From: Antedon mediterranea | Taxonomy: Eukaryota; Echinodermata; Crinoidea; Comatulida; Antedonidae | Reading direction: 5' to 3' | Length of the DNA: 64,000 nt | Assembly (NCBI RefSeq): GCF_964355755.1 | Contig: NC_092679.1 | Span: 24,738,432 to 24,802,431 of the forward strand | Shown here: piece after piece, positions 15,001 to 25,100 of the stretch | Numbering within the stretch: the stretch's first letter is position 1 | Layout of the letters: the number at the start of each line of letters is the position of its first letter | The notes under the pieces: generated by a model | What the model was told of the DNA's origin: nothing | The model's input: only the letters and a program-made list of their open reading frames with translations | Database searches by the model: none | Program-made: the position numbers and the translations under genes

Positions 15001-18000
15001 ATACAGTAATTCTTGTACAAGATCAGTAACATATTCAGGAATGTCACATAAGCTAAAGGGATGTAGTTATAAAACACTAATATTGATAACAATGCTATTA
15101 TTAAGAACATCCAACATTCAAATTTGAATAAATTGTATGTAAAGTTTGTCACATTTAATGAAATGATCTTGGTTCATGGTTTATGAATTCTTGTCACTCA
15201 GTCAGTTATACAACATACATAACTGAAGTTAAACATTATTTGCCAACAAAACTTATTCAAGAAATACTTATTCAGTAAAAAGCAGACACAACCAAAAAAA
15301 TAGCCCAAATGAGAGAGAGGCCAAAATATTTAAATAAAAACAGTATATAAACATTTTTTTAAAGAGTGTTGTCTACCATTATAATATATAGTTGCATGTC
15401 AAAATATCTTATTCCAAAGCTTGCGAGAATCATCTGTATATACCACAGTTTACTTTTCCCAGGATATACACTACACCAATATTATCTATATATAAATTTA
15501 CGTAAGGGCAAAATTCGGTAAATCACGCCTTACTTCTAGAATTTTTACTCGATGGTATATAAAGTTGGTTCGTACTTTCGGTACTGATTTTAACCACCTG
15601 ATGTAACCCTGTTTACTAATTAAATTAAGTTAGATAATTAGTTATTGACGATTAAAACGAATTTAGGTTCAACGATTTGCCCCAAATAGGGGTGTTTTCC
15701 GATCGTGGTATACACTGTCTAATAGATGTCCATCTTGAAAAATACCCGCCACAAAAATGCGAGGAGGCTTCGCATTTTCCTATCTCCTCCTACGATAATT
15801 GTTTTTAATAGCTGAAAACCGGTTGAACAGTTCGAGTACAGCATCATAATGTTGAAGACAGGCCGATTTTCTTTAAAAAATACTATTTTGATACATTTAA
15901 TATACGTTTTTACAAATGTATTGATTTGTGATGAATGGAACATTCCAAATTATTTGGTTTAACCATACAGGTATAGATTTAGATTTATGGGCCCCCTTGG
16001 AGAATAAACATAAATAGTATTGCAATGCTGTACAATACTGTTAAGGTATTAACCACTTTTGATCGCAATTTGAATCGCAAATTTCTTACTGTGAGTGTTG
16101 GTACTGTTAGATGTAATATAAAAATATATACAAATAAACTTTATTACTGTGAGTGTGGGTAGGCCCTACTGTTAGATTATAAACATATACTGTAATATAC
16201 AAATAAACATTCCAAATTATTTGGTTTAACCATAGAGGCATATATTTAGATTTATGGGCCCCCTTGGAGAATAAACATAAATAGTATTGCAATGCTGTAC
16301 AATACTGTTAAAAGGTATTAACCACTTTTGATCGCAATTTGAATCGCAAATTTCTTACTGTGAGTGTTGGTACTGTTAGATGTAATATAAAAATAAATAC
16401 AAATAAACTTTATTACTGTGAGTGTGGGTAGGCCCTACTGTTAGATTATAAACATATAATATACAAACAAATAAACGTTATTACTGACAGTTGCTTCTCA
16501 ACGTTTGTATTAATTAATAATTTAAAAATATATAAACGTCGTAGTGGTGTATCGTTACATGTACTTTACTATTTCAATCGACTATGACAGTGAGAGTTTT
16601 AACAAAGTACCGTATTAAATCGTAAATGTTTTACTGTATTTAGTGGTATATTATTTATAGGCCTATAAAACATTTAAAACAATATTTCGTTACTGAGTGG
16701 ATAAGAATATATTTTAAAATGTTTCCTCTTTGTACCTATCTTCTTCCCCCATCCCTCAACCCTTAATGTTACATACAAAACACAAATTGGGTTTGTTTAA
16801 ATGAGTCCAAATAAAAAAATTTGACTCATTTTGTTTCTCTCTCAGAAGTAATTCCCAGGGTGCTAATTTTGGTTGACTACATAAATCATTGTGTATATTT
16901 ATTCGTTTCTGTAAACGACAATGTATTATAGTCCTGCAGTACGTACATTTGAAATCTCCATTTTTTTCTCGCTGGAAATACTGTGTATTCGAGAACCATC
17001 TGTGGGCACGACCTAGATGGTACGCGAGCGAAGCGAGCGTGCCATCTAGTTACAAATAATTATTATAATTTCTATAAGTTCTTCTAAGTTTATTATCATG
17101 AAAATGTTAATAATTATAATGTCCTGTATAAATGAATAAATAATTTATCAATAAATGAATACGTGATTAGACTGTTGAATACCTTTCCATGACAAGCAAA
17201 GCAGCATTCAATGAAACCTACTACTGTACTTACTACAGTGCTTAACTTAAGTCATAAAACCTGGTAAAGGTCAAAGGTCAAACATAAGAGATCAATTTTA
17301 CACGTCTCCTTTCTATTATGTTGTTAGATTATTAAAAGTAGCTGTAATAAAATGGTTCTCAATCTTTGGAAATTGAAAGTAATGATGATTTTGAAATACA
17401 AACTTGCAATTTTCCTTCCACTAGAATAGCGAGTAGCTGCACTTTTTATTTTGCATGTCTGATGAGACGTTTAATTAGATCGTTTCCTTAGATTGCACCT
17501 AAATGAAGCAATAAACATGCAAGATTATTTATTTGTTACATAAAACAGTTTGACAAATGAGAATGTTAATATGCAAAGTGTATAAACCAAGCAGATGTAC
17601 TTTCGATGTACCTTTTCTTTTCTGCAATAGAATTGAGTCTGCAATATAAATGTACATTTGTTGAAAACATTAAAATAAGTGTGGATTGAATTTCATAAAG
17701 ATTTTTAATTACTTAATGTACAATAAAAACAATTGACAATAGATTTACTACTAGTACAGTCAGTACTAGTGTTTTAGCAATAAAATTGTTCATTATGGTC
17801 AACTAATAAACTCGTTAAATTGTTTTTAATTATAATTAAAAAACACAAATGTTTAGCATTTCATTCTGTTGCAGAGTATTTATATCTGAATAAAATATGA
17901 ATCATGTTTTTCATCAACCTCTCTTCATTCAAAGTAATATGACAGCTTGTTATTGTTTCATCTGATAAACATTAATTATATCGCATCAAAATGGACTTCT

Positions 18001-20079
18001 TAGTTATGAACTTTATTATTGGTAAAGTTTATATTTTATATTCCTACAAGAAAATATGTACTGGCCACCCACAGGTGATAAATCAACAAGGGAAGAGATA
18101 AGATTCTGTTTTATTTTTTTTAATTAACAATTGGATAATTTCAAATAACCTAGAATCTGGATACCTTACAAGTTACTGACTAATCATCTGAATTCTTTGC
18201 TCAATGTAGTTTGAGTTATTTTACATTATGTAACGACTTATTGATATCTGCAGTTTGTAAGATATTTTCTTCTAAATACTTTGATTGAAAAGTAATGTGT
18301 GTCATTAGTACAGCTAATCGTCTTTTGGCATAATTTGGTAAAATAATCCCTCTGGAAGTATCATGATATTATATTCAGTAAAATTCTTCTGATGGTGTAA
18401 GGTGACTGGAGAATAATAACCTGGAATCTTGAACTTATTCTCTACTGAATTTCCAGTGAAATTATTTGCTAATTATTTTTCAAATATTTCAAATATATAT
18501 TGAAATATATTATATATTTTGGAAACGATAAAGATGATGAAAGCCGTGAGAATGAAAAAGGTGGTCCCCAACTGAGATTTGAACCTGGAACCTTCTGCTT
18601 AATATGCAGATGTCCTAACCATTAGACACACTCTAGGTGTGGTACGGCGGAACAGCACTAGTCCCTCAATTGTATGCACGCACACCAGGGATCAAATGAG
18701 GGCGTATCAATTTGCATCTTGCATGTGTTGATCATCTAAACTTCTCCTGGTGAAAACTTTGAATCTGGTTTGATAAAGTTGAAACCAGGCAAATGACCTT
18801 ATAGTGTAATTTGATAACTTTTCAATTACTTAAATTATATTATGCATAAAAATTGATAGTATGATATACATTAATGTTTATTGTCTGCTCACAACCAAAG
18901 CTTATTAACAAATTATTATCAAAACTGTAAAAATTACATATATATATATTTCTTTCTCATTGAATAAACCTTTGTACAAACGGAGAATAAACCGTTCCTA
19001 ATAATGGGTCTTAAGTTAATGTAGTTTCATGTTGTGTACCTAAAACACTAGCTGTACTTAGGATAATGTCAACAATGTGTCTATAATTAATGTATTAAGT
19101 ACAGTAAAAGCTATTTATTATTGTCGTCAACACTTGATGATGACATTACTGCTCTTACTGCCAGCAACAATGTAATGTAATGTAAACCATACATCCGTAA
19201 TTAAAATATTCAATTTCATATTTACTCAAGTATTGAGTGTCATAACTGTAACTAAAATAATGATCCTTTGTGTGGATTTCGTACATTGAGATATGATATT
19301 TTACATGGTATGTTTATCAAATCTTGGCTATCATTTTCTAAAGATATTGCAAAAAAACTACCACAATTCTTCTTGCTGTATCTAACTAAATCAAACATTC
19401 AATTTAAGAAAGAATTAAAGAAATATCTTTTACTTTAAATATTGAACATTTCATTTTTATTATATATTATTACTGATGCTTCATATTCTTGTTCTTATTA
19501 TTTTGTGTAACCATGTTAAAGTGTTAACTGAAACAAGTTTACTTGTAGGTTGGTCCTCATTTTATGCTTTGTATTATTTGTATGGCATTTGATGAAAAAA
19601 TGTTGAATTGAATTGAAATCATACATGTGGCTGGTTTTTGCAGGTTACACTTCTCATTGAATACTCCATTCATTTTCCCTTAAACCCTAAATAAACAAAA
19701 TTACAGTATTATTAACTAATTACTGTCATTATCCTCATAATTATTATGTAAACTGAATCTTTTTTGTTTTTCTATAGATATTCAAGCTTTGTCTTTCTAT
19801 ACCTTTTTTTAATTTTGCCGGTGCCGTGTGTCTTTCAAAGAATTGTTCCACATTCAGTGAATTAATTTCTTGGTAAGATTGTATTTATCAAATTTTCTTA
19901 TTTATTCCAAATCAATAATTTATTCAATTAGAGAAATTATTTCATTTTTTTTCTTCATTATGAACAGTACTCCAGATAAGCTTGAAAAGAAGGCCAACAT
20001 TTCGCAAAGTCGAGCTAAAGAGTTACATCAGTTTTTCAAACACAAATTCAACCTGGAGATGCTTGGTGATACTCTATAG
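1..20079 (+). CDS. FANCM: Fanconi anemia group M protein (FANCM-like), 3' part, 7 exons visible
   Basis: FANCM is a DNA translocase that anchors the Fanconi core complex at stalled forks and pairs with FAAP24 through its C-terminal ERCC4-like and (HhH)2 region. I read exons 1-731 (open at the window edge), 6207-6384, 7566-7692, 12791-12870, 14536-14633, 19778-19872 and 19968-20079. All junctions are GT-AG and phases match across every junction (0,1,2,1,0,2), ending at a TAG. Exon 1 encodes an acidic, basic-patched disordered linker (for example EEKQ/KRQKEK-type stretches near 420-480). Exons 2-5 give the ERCC4 fold, with CDFMVSNRMG, a DRPCLIVETDR segment, KYLDRTLSQLIRTHLKLLF and DETASVLADL. 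Exons 6-7 give the HhH part, with LSIPFFNFAGAVCLS. The helicase domain lies upstream, outside the window. The nuclease motif is degenerate (VIRKS where ERK is expected), consistent with the known pseudonuclease state of FANCM. The assignment is from remembered family sequence, not a search. Confidence 0.88.
2448..2740. repeat. Imperfect tandem repeat, about 109-bp period, about 2.6 copies
   Basis: The word TTAATATTATTAAAATG recurs at about 2448, 2558 and 2666, each followed by a T-rich tract and a TTTAAACATATG segment. It lies in FANCM intron 1. The rest of 732-2447 shows no gene, only AT-rich intron with C-runs. Confidence 0.75.
3045..3302. repeat. Minisatellite, 41-44-bp unit, 6 copies
   Basis: The core TTATACTCATTATCACACTG is repeated six times. 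Units alternate between a TATAATC linker and a longer TACACACATC linker, giving 41- and 44-bp periods. It lies in FANCM intron 1. Confidence 0.9.
4541..4752 (+). promoter_or_regulatory. Candidate CCAAT-box promoter and first exon inside FANCM intron 1
   Basis: Three CCAAT boxes occur within 85 bp: ATTGG at 4550-4554, CCAAT at 4582-4586 and ATTGG at 4629-4633. The first two sit in a short inverted repeat (CCTGGTGATTGG against CCAATCACCGGG). The surrounding 3.95-5.25 kb is richer in GC and CpG than the flanking intron. About 120 bp after the last box is a strong donor, ACG|GTGAGT at 4752/4753. Multiple CCAAT boxes are a known NF-Y promoter arrangement. That this is a transcription start for a nested or antisense-free transcript, or an alternative FANCM start, is inference. 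No coding ORF is attached. Confidence 0.35.
5573..5933. repeat. Minisatellite, 36-bp unit, 10 near-identical copies
   Basis: Ten copies of a 36-bp unit containing GCCCATTTACTGCACATATA run head to tail with essentially no divergence. Because 36 is a multiple of 3, both strands show 12-residue periodic open frames. I do not regard those as genes. It lies in FANCM intron 1. Confidence 0.95.
5935..6125 (+). mobile_element. Possible LINE 3' tail relic with AATAAA
   Basis: The stretch holds CATGTGGGAGACTGCTATCC and a following GTCAATAAAGAAATT, ending in an A-rich tail. This resembles the 3' UTR architecture of many 5'-truncated CR1/L2-like LINEs. It could also be the last exon of an unrecognised transcript. 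No coding remnant was recognised. Confidence 0.3.
6457..6599. mobile_element. MITE, family 1 copy 1 (about 143 bp)
   Basis: The ends are inverted repeats: CTACACTATCAAACTAG on the left against TTTGATAGTGTAGACAGAGC on the right. The interior carries GATGTGCCCAAATAT, as in the copies at 20311 and 63000. There is no coding capacity. It lies in FANCM intron 2, just downstream of the exon ending at 6384. Confidence 0.8.
6629..6766. repeat. Minisatellite, 46-bp unit, 3 copies
   Basis: Three exact head-to-tail copies start at 6629, 6675 and 6721 and share AACCACAAAACGTAACAAAG. They lie in FANCM intron 2. Confidence 0.92.
7087..7244. repeat. Minisatellite, 32-bp unit, 5 copies
   Basis: Five exact copies contain GTCTTTTCCATACTACGGTA. 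The array is preceded by a short (CA)n-like stretch and followed by a TTTA-rich tail. It lies in FANCM intron 2, about 320 bp before exon 3. The 32-bp period rotates the reading frame, so the overlapping open frames are not meaningful. Confidence 0.93.
7843..9667. repeat. Large minisatellite, 36/44-bp units, about 1.8 kb
   Basis: The shared core is GGATACTTCTCTATCTACAG. The left part (7843-8190) uses a longer unit ending in CTAAGCTTAAATATA. From about 8200 the unit shortens to 36 bp ending in TATTTTAATATATA, with scattered 30-32-bp deletion units between 9050 and 9500. The unit switch and the clustering of deletion variants record successive local amplifications. On the minus strand it reads as 12-residue periodic open frames, which I reject as genes. 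It lies in FANCM intron 3, starting about 150 bp after the exon ending at 7692. Confidence 0.95.
11553..12466. mobile_element. Non-autonomous TIR DNA transposon, 914 bp, with subterminal repeats
   Basis: The outer ends are 26-bp inverted repeats, beginning TTCATATCGAACTTAGGG on the left and ending CCCTAAGTTCGATATGAA on the right. The core TTAGGGCGAGAT recurs at 11651, and in inverted form at 12377, each about 65-86 bp inside its end, so there are four copies arranged symmetrically. The interior is more GC- and CpG-rich than the flanks. It contains a short open frame (11916-12098) encoding a basic segment, MMQQRRRLRYLRYAEEQ, which may be the amino-terminal remnant of a transposase. No target-site duplication is obvious. 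The superfamily is unassigned. Harbinger was considered because of the GGGCGAG ends and the basic stretch, but this is unproven. Confidence 0.7.
12962..13055. repeat. Direct repeat, 42-bp unit, about 2.2 copies
   Basis: AAGGCACCAGGATAAAACCC is repeated at a 42-bp interval, just downstream of the FANCM exon ending at 12870. Confidence 0.85.
13781..14155. repeat. Minisatellite, 54-bp unit, 7 copies
   Basis: Seven near-identical units contain GATTAATCCAACAATTGATG. Two of the linkers read TGTTGTGAG instead of TATTGTGAG, which marks sub-lineages. The unit is a multiple of 3, so the minus strand is open throughout with an 18-residue period. I do not call a gene. It lies in FANCM intron 4. Confidence 0.95.
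15941..16475. repeat. Tandem duplication, 268-bp period, 2 copies
   Basis: The segment starting CATTCCAAATTATTTGGTTT at 15941 is repeated from 16209 with few changes. It includes GGGCCCCCTTGGAGAATAAA and two GTGAGTGTNGG blocks. It lies in FANCM intron 5. The surrounding 14634-19777 intron holds no coding sequence that I recognise apart from the LINE relic listed separately. Confidence 0.9.
17013..17049. repeat. CpG-rich hairpin
   Basis: CTAGATGG at 17013-17020 pairs with CCATCTAG at 17042-17049. Between them is GCGAGCGAAGCGAGCG, itself a GCGAGCG direct repeat. It stands out in AT-rich intron and may be a short inverted-repeat element end. Confidence 0.5.
18558..18650 (-). mobile_element. tRNA-derived SINE head or tRNA pseudogene
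   Basis: On the minus strand a box-B sequence (GGTTCAAATC, plus-strand 18576-18585) follows a box-A-like TCTAATGGTTAGG and a convincing anticodon stem (TCTGC/GCAGA) with a 7-base loop. The T stem has mismatches and no acceptor stem pairs, so this is not a functional tRNA. The usual origin of such sequence is a SINE head or a tRNA pseudogene. Confidence 0.55.
19260..19620 (+). mobile_element. 5'-truncated LINE 3' end (CR1-like) relic
   Basis: A frame through 19290-19438 reads RYDILHG, WLSFSKDIAKKLP and then QFKKELKKYLLL followed by a stop. That is the typical carboxy end of CR1/Jockey-type ORF2 proteins. A 3' UTR follows, and the tail is TTGAATTGAATTGAA. It lies in FANCM intron 5, about 160 bp before the exon at 19778. 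Confidence 0.55.
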
Positions 20080-20240
20080 CCAACGATACCATTCTGTGCT
20101 TTCCAAATTTACTACCTCAGACACAAGTTTTGTTTCTTCAGATTTTCAGTCTAGAACAATTTTTCATTAATTAGTTAGATAGATCTTCTCCATCCCAGTT
20201 TTAATACTTGATTTTAACAATTTATTGAAAATTGTCAAAG

Positions 20241-20246
20241 ATTAAA
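20241..20246 (+). terminator. Candidate polyadenylation signal of FANCM
   Basis: ATTAAA lies about 160 bp after the FANCM stop codon. It is a common variant poly(A) signal. No transcript evidence is available here, so this rests on motif and position only. Confidence 0.35.
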
Positions 20247-20310
20247 GTAGGCTTAAATGCCTTTGTAAATCCAGCAAATGCTATTACTGTTTAAAAAGAA
20301 ACAGAAGTAT

Positions 20311-20475
20311 GCTGCTGTCTACACTATCAAACTGTATGTGACCAACAAAAATGTGATGTGCCCATATATGGACAGATAATGTCATACCACTACCATATTT
20401 GGGTTTATCACTACCATATTTGGGCACATCACACTTTTTTTGTCAAACTAGTTTGATAGTGTGGACAGAGCTTTA
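20311..20475. mobile_element. MITE, family 1 copy 2 (about 165 bp)
   Basis: Inverted ends CTGTCTACACTATCAAACTG and GTTTGATAGTGTGGACAGAG enclose GATGTGCCCATATATGG and a duplicated ACTACCATATTTGGG. It belongs to the same family as 6457 and 62991. It lies in the FANCM-to-K2P spacer. The rest of 20080-21980 shows only a roughly 58-bp direct duplication near 21390-21475 (CGCGTTNAATGCGAACG) and no gene. Confidence 0.8.
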
Positions 20476-21990
20476 ATAATGTCTTTCAATTCGAAAGGTA
20501 AAACATAAATGTAAACAATCATAAAGAATTCAAATTGTTTATAAATAACAAATGAAATACAGTATTTAGTAAAAGGAAATGAAGTAAATTGAGAAAGTAT
20601 TGACGTTCGATTGTCTGCATTTAATTCAGAAGTATATTTATCATGATATAAACAACACTTTCTTAACTTCTTTTTTTAAATTAAATAACAATAACAAAAA
20701 TTGAAATGTCACCTTCTTCAATATTTCTTATATGACACTGCGTTTGTTTACATGCTAATTTTGTTGCTTTTATGATCTATTTTCTCATTATTTTCGGAAA
20801 ACAATCGACTAAAAATCCCTTTCAGTCTTTTGCGAGTGAATAGCCATTATATATGAAACAATAATCAACCTAGAATCGCAACATGATGGGTGCAAATATC
20901 TCCGTTATCACCACTCTTCACTTTTGATTTAGGTGGAAGATTGCTTGGGGTCACGACATCCTATGCCTATGTAACAACCATTAATATTCCAGAGTAACAT
21001 TTTATACTGAATAGCAAGCCAAGGAATCGATTGGTGGAAACTAACCAAGCGTGCTTGTAATGTTAACGCATATAATGTTTCTGAAATCAATATGGATTAA
21101 TTAATGTTTAAGCCTCTGTGGACATACGTGACAGGTTCAAATTGATTCCAAGATTCATTCAACCTCAAATCATTTTCTAAACTCGACTACCTTGCATGCT
21201 TCGTCCAATTTAACTTAAATAAGTTTATAAAGTGTCAATGAAATTATGCAATAACAAATTGTAGATTACTTGTTTTTATATAGTAAAAAAATATTCTTAT
21301 AAATACTTTTTATATGGCATGTTTAGCTAATATACTACATAATGGTCGATTGTGCTGCTGCTTTGAGTGAAACTCGTTTTATACACTAAATTTTTTTTCG
21401 CGTTAAATGCGAACGCACTACCAGTTTTGAGACGCGTTTCATACATTTTCGCGTTTAATGCGAACGGACTACAGCGCAGTTTCGGTGTTTTCGGAAACCA
21501 TATAGATTTTGAATTTGAATGGTAAGATATTAAACATCCATTGTAATAATACAACGAATGGAACAATTCAATGTATTTTTTAGCAAATTATGCTCTGACA
21601 TGGTGACATGCTCTGACATATTGTTGCATAAAATGCACTTATTAAAATCTTGCCAACTAAATTATTTTTAAAGTGACCATTCCGTTGTTGGTGCGTGGTT
21701 TTAATGTCTACGCTTGCATTCTTTCTCGGTTGGTCATCTCTTGGTGCATGTCACGCAAGAATCTGCGTCTTGCACGCATCACGTCACCTCCGACCCACTT
21801 TTAGCATAAGAAAATATAATGTACAGTAATATTTGTGAAATATTCATTTCGTATGTTTATTTCATCATAATATAATAATTTATATGTTTTAAAGAAATTA
21901 TCAAAAATAAATATAATTATAAAGGAAGGAAAAATGATACGCCTTTTTAGTTTTTTAATTCAAATGGTGATTGCACGCTTCCGGGTATAC

Positions 21991-22030
21991 TATATAAAAC
22001 AAAACCCAGCATGAACATTTTCATCAGTGA
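21991..22030 (+). promoter_or_regulatory. Candidate TATA promoter of the K2P channel gene
   Basis: TATATAAAA at 21991 is followed about 33 bp later by TCATCAGTGAC, an initiator-like sequence. This is a classical TATA-to-start spacing, about 170 bp before the ATG at 22195. Motif and position are the only evidence. Confidence 0.4.
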
Positions 22031-22194
22031 CTTTTCTCTCCATATAATTGTTACTCGTCGTGTACGATTTATGCGGCAAGTAATGTTATTGGTTAACGAG
22101 TATTTCCAAACGACAAAGTCGGTTATTATCGAATCAACTGAGCGCGCTAAAATGATTCATACAGCTACCATTTAAATACACTTTGTTGGAAGAT

Positions 22195-25100
22195 ATGAAA
22201 CAGGCAGCACGGCGACTCATCGTGCTTCTCATCTCATTTTATGCATATTTATTTGTCGGTGGACTCACGTTTAGCTTCTGTGAGAGTGAACACGAGAAGA
22301 AAACACGCCGGTTGTTCTTTGATGAATTGGATTATTTCCTTGAAAATAACACTTGTGTTGAGCGTAAACAACTTCATGCATTTATCCAGAAGTTGATAGA
22401 AGCTGAAAACAATGGCGCTATATTTATGTCGAATGATTTGTTTGTTAATAATTCACGCTGGAGACTACCAAGATCTCTTTACTTCAGTGCCACAACTATA
22501 ACTACCATAGGTAAGAATATTATTATTTTCTAAATTGTTTTCTTATGTCTAACAACTAAAATTAAATCAGTACGGTAGGCTTACGAAAATACATTATTTG
22601 AGTTGTTTTCTTATGTCTAACAACTAAAATTAAATCAGTACGGTAGGCTTACGAAAATACATTATTTGAGTTGTTTTCTTATGTCTAACAACTAAAATTA
22701 AATCAGTACGGTAGGCTTACGAAAATACATTATTTGAGTTGTTTACATGCAATCAATTATCTTTTTACCAAACAAATCATAATTTAGTATCCAAAACGTT
22801 TGAATATAATGTAATAAAATCTACCAATGTTTTATTTCAACAACGTAATGTTAATTGGCAACGATGAATGTCATTGTTTGTTAGTCCTACCGAATTATAT
22901 AATAGAAAATCTTTATGACTATGGAAAATATAAATAATAAACCACTTTATTATTGAAATTGAAAGATAACATTTCAGTTAACAAGCCGTCAAAATACGCT
23001 TCTAATATTGACAGAATAACATTGATTTTTAATTGTTATCATTACATCATCAAGGACATAGTATTCATGTGCCATAACCAACATCATTTTTTCATTCTAT
23101 TCTCTATCAATCTCATCTTCAAAGATCATAATGACCAAAGCCTTCATGATCAATTTCATCTGCATAATAATGATCTTGATCACCATCGTCGTCTTCATCA
23201 CCATCCTTATCACCTTCCTCATCTCCAAGGATCATAACGATCTTCACGATCAGTGTCATTATCATCTCCATAGTAATGATCATACATCATGATCAACGTC
23301 GTCATCTTCATCACCATCGTCATCTCCAAGGATCATAACTATCTTCATGATCAGTGTCGTCGTCGTCATCATCACCGTGTTAAAAAGATAATAATAAATA
23401 TCACTATCATTATCACCGTCTTCGTCATCATTATCACTATAAAATTCTTCCTCATTACTCATCTGATTACTATCATCATTATCACTATCAAATCAAATTA
23501 TCACTATCGTCTGCATCATCATTATAATTATTATCATCGCTCGTTCATTACCTTGTGTGTGTTGATATTTATTTGAACATCTAATTTGCTTTATGATTTT
23601 GAGTCACGTAGTAATTAGTCAAAGTCCTAACAGCCATTTACTAACGTGACATATTTCAAGGAATGCGGTGTAATTTATTTGCAAATATAGGCATACTCTA
23701 CTTGTAAGCGTGTTACTTACACGATACATTTAAAAGAAATCAATTAATGCTATACTATCTATAGTCTACTTTTAATTTTATAGATCCCCTATGCCGATAA
23801 AACGCAATGCATTAGCATACTAACGTTTGTCACACAATTTGTATAGTGAATCAATGATCATCAAATTTTAGTTAAAGCATAAACGCCATTCTACTATAAA
23901 AATTGCAATCATTTGGATTATTACTTCAGGATGCGTTTTCTTTTGTCCGCCGTCACCCTAATCCCCTTACTTCAGGATGCGTTTTCTTTTGTCCATCGTC
24001 ACCCTAATCCCCTTACTTCAGGATGCGTTTTCTTTTGTCCACCGTCACCCTAATCCCCTTACTTCAGGATGCGTTTTCTTTTGTCCACCGTCACCCTAAT
24101 CCCCTTACTTCAGGATTCGTTTTCTTTTGTCCACCGTCACCCTAATCCCCTTACTTCAAGATGCGTTTTCTTTTGTCCACCGTCACCCTAATCCCCTTAC
24201 TTCAGGATGCGTTTTCTTTTGTCCACCGTCACCCTAATCCCCAACATACGTTATTCCAGGCGAATATAAAACGTTCGGGTCATTAAAATGATTGTGTTTT
24301 TTAAATGGTCAAGCGCGATTTACGCCTCTACGTATTTTGTCAACTCTCCACTTTGTGGTTAGAAGCACAACTGCTGAGTTTAAGATTACCTGCTTTGCCA
24401 ACTGTTTTGCAACATTATCATAACGAACCGTTTGTAGACATACAAGTCACTAAAAATAGAAATAATACGTAAATATTAGAGTCTTAATAATGTGTCTTTA
24501 AATTTAGATGAAATTGTACCAGAAAAAAATGAAATGTGCACTCTTTCTTGATTGTACCATGATTGTGTTAACTTTATAGAATTACCTTGTCAACATGATA
24601 TATCAATCTATTTGTTATGTTCATGACTCTTACTTAAAAGCACAATAACCTATTGACATTTAAAATACTAAAATAGGCCTTGTTAAAGACAAACATTGTA
24701 AGATGGTTTGCCCAATGCAATTGTTAGTTTTGGTTTACAAAAGAAGCAGCATCAGCAAATGGCCGTTTACCCTAAATGACTGCTGAAGTATGTGCTGTAT
24801 ATGGTGAAAGTGTGTCCCGTTCCCGTTTATGATTATCAGTATGGTAATTAATCTTATAAACTGTAACGTTTTAATTATGAAATATGACGCCTTCTACTAA
24901 GTCGAGAGTTACGGCCAAACGCTAGCTGATTATCATTAGTAGTACTGTATGTCTATAGGCCTAGAACTTAATGTTTTAGTTATTAAAGTGTGTATAACAA
25001 CCAATGTATTTGCTATGGGAAAATGTACAAACACAAATAATGCTAATGTTAGAATCTAAGTAAGTTAACTGAGTTTTGTGTGTTTTTATTTCAATCAATT

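Noticed and set aside
22953-23576. His/Asp-rich open frames in the K2P intron
   Set aside because: They follow a degenerate TCATCA tract and lie between two well-defined exons.
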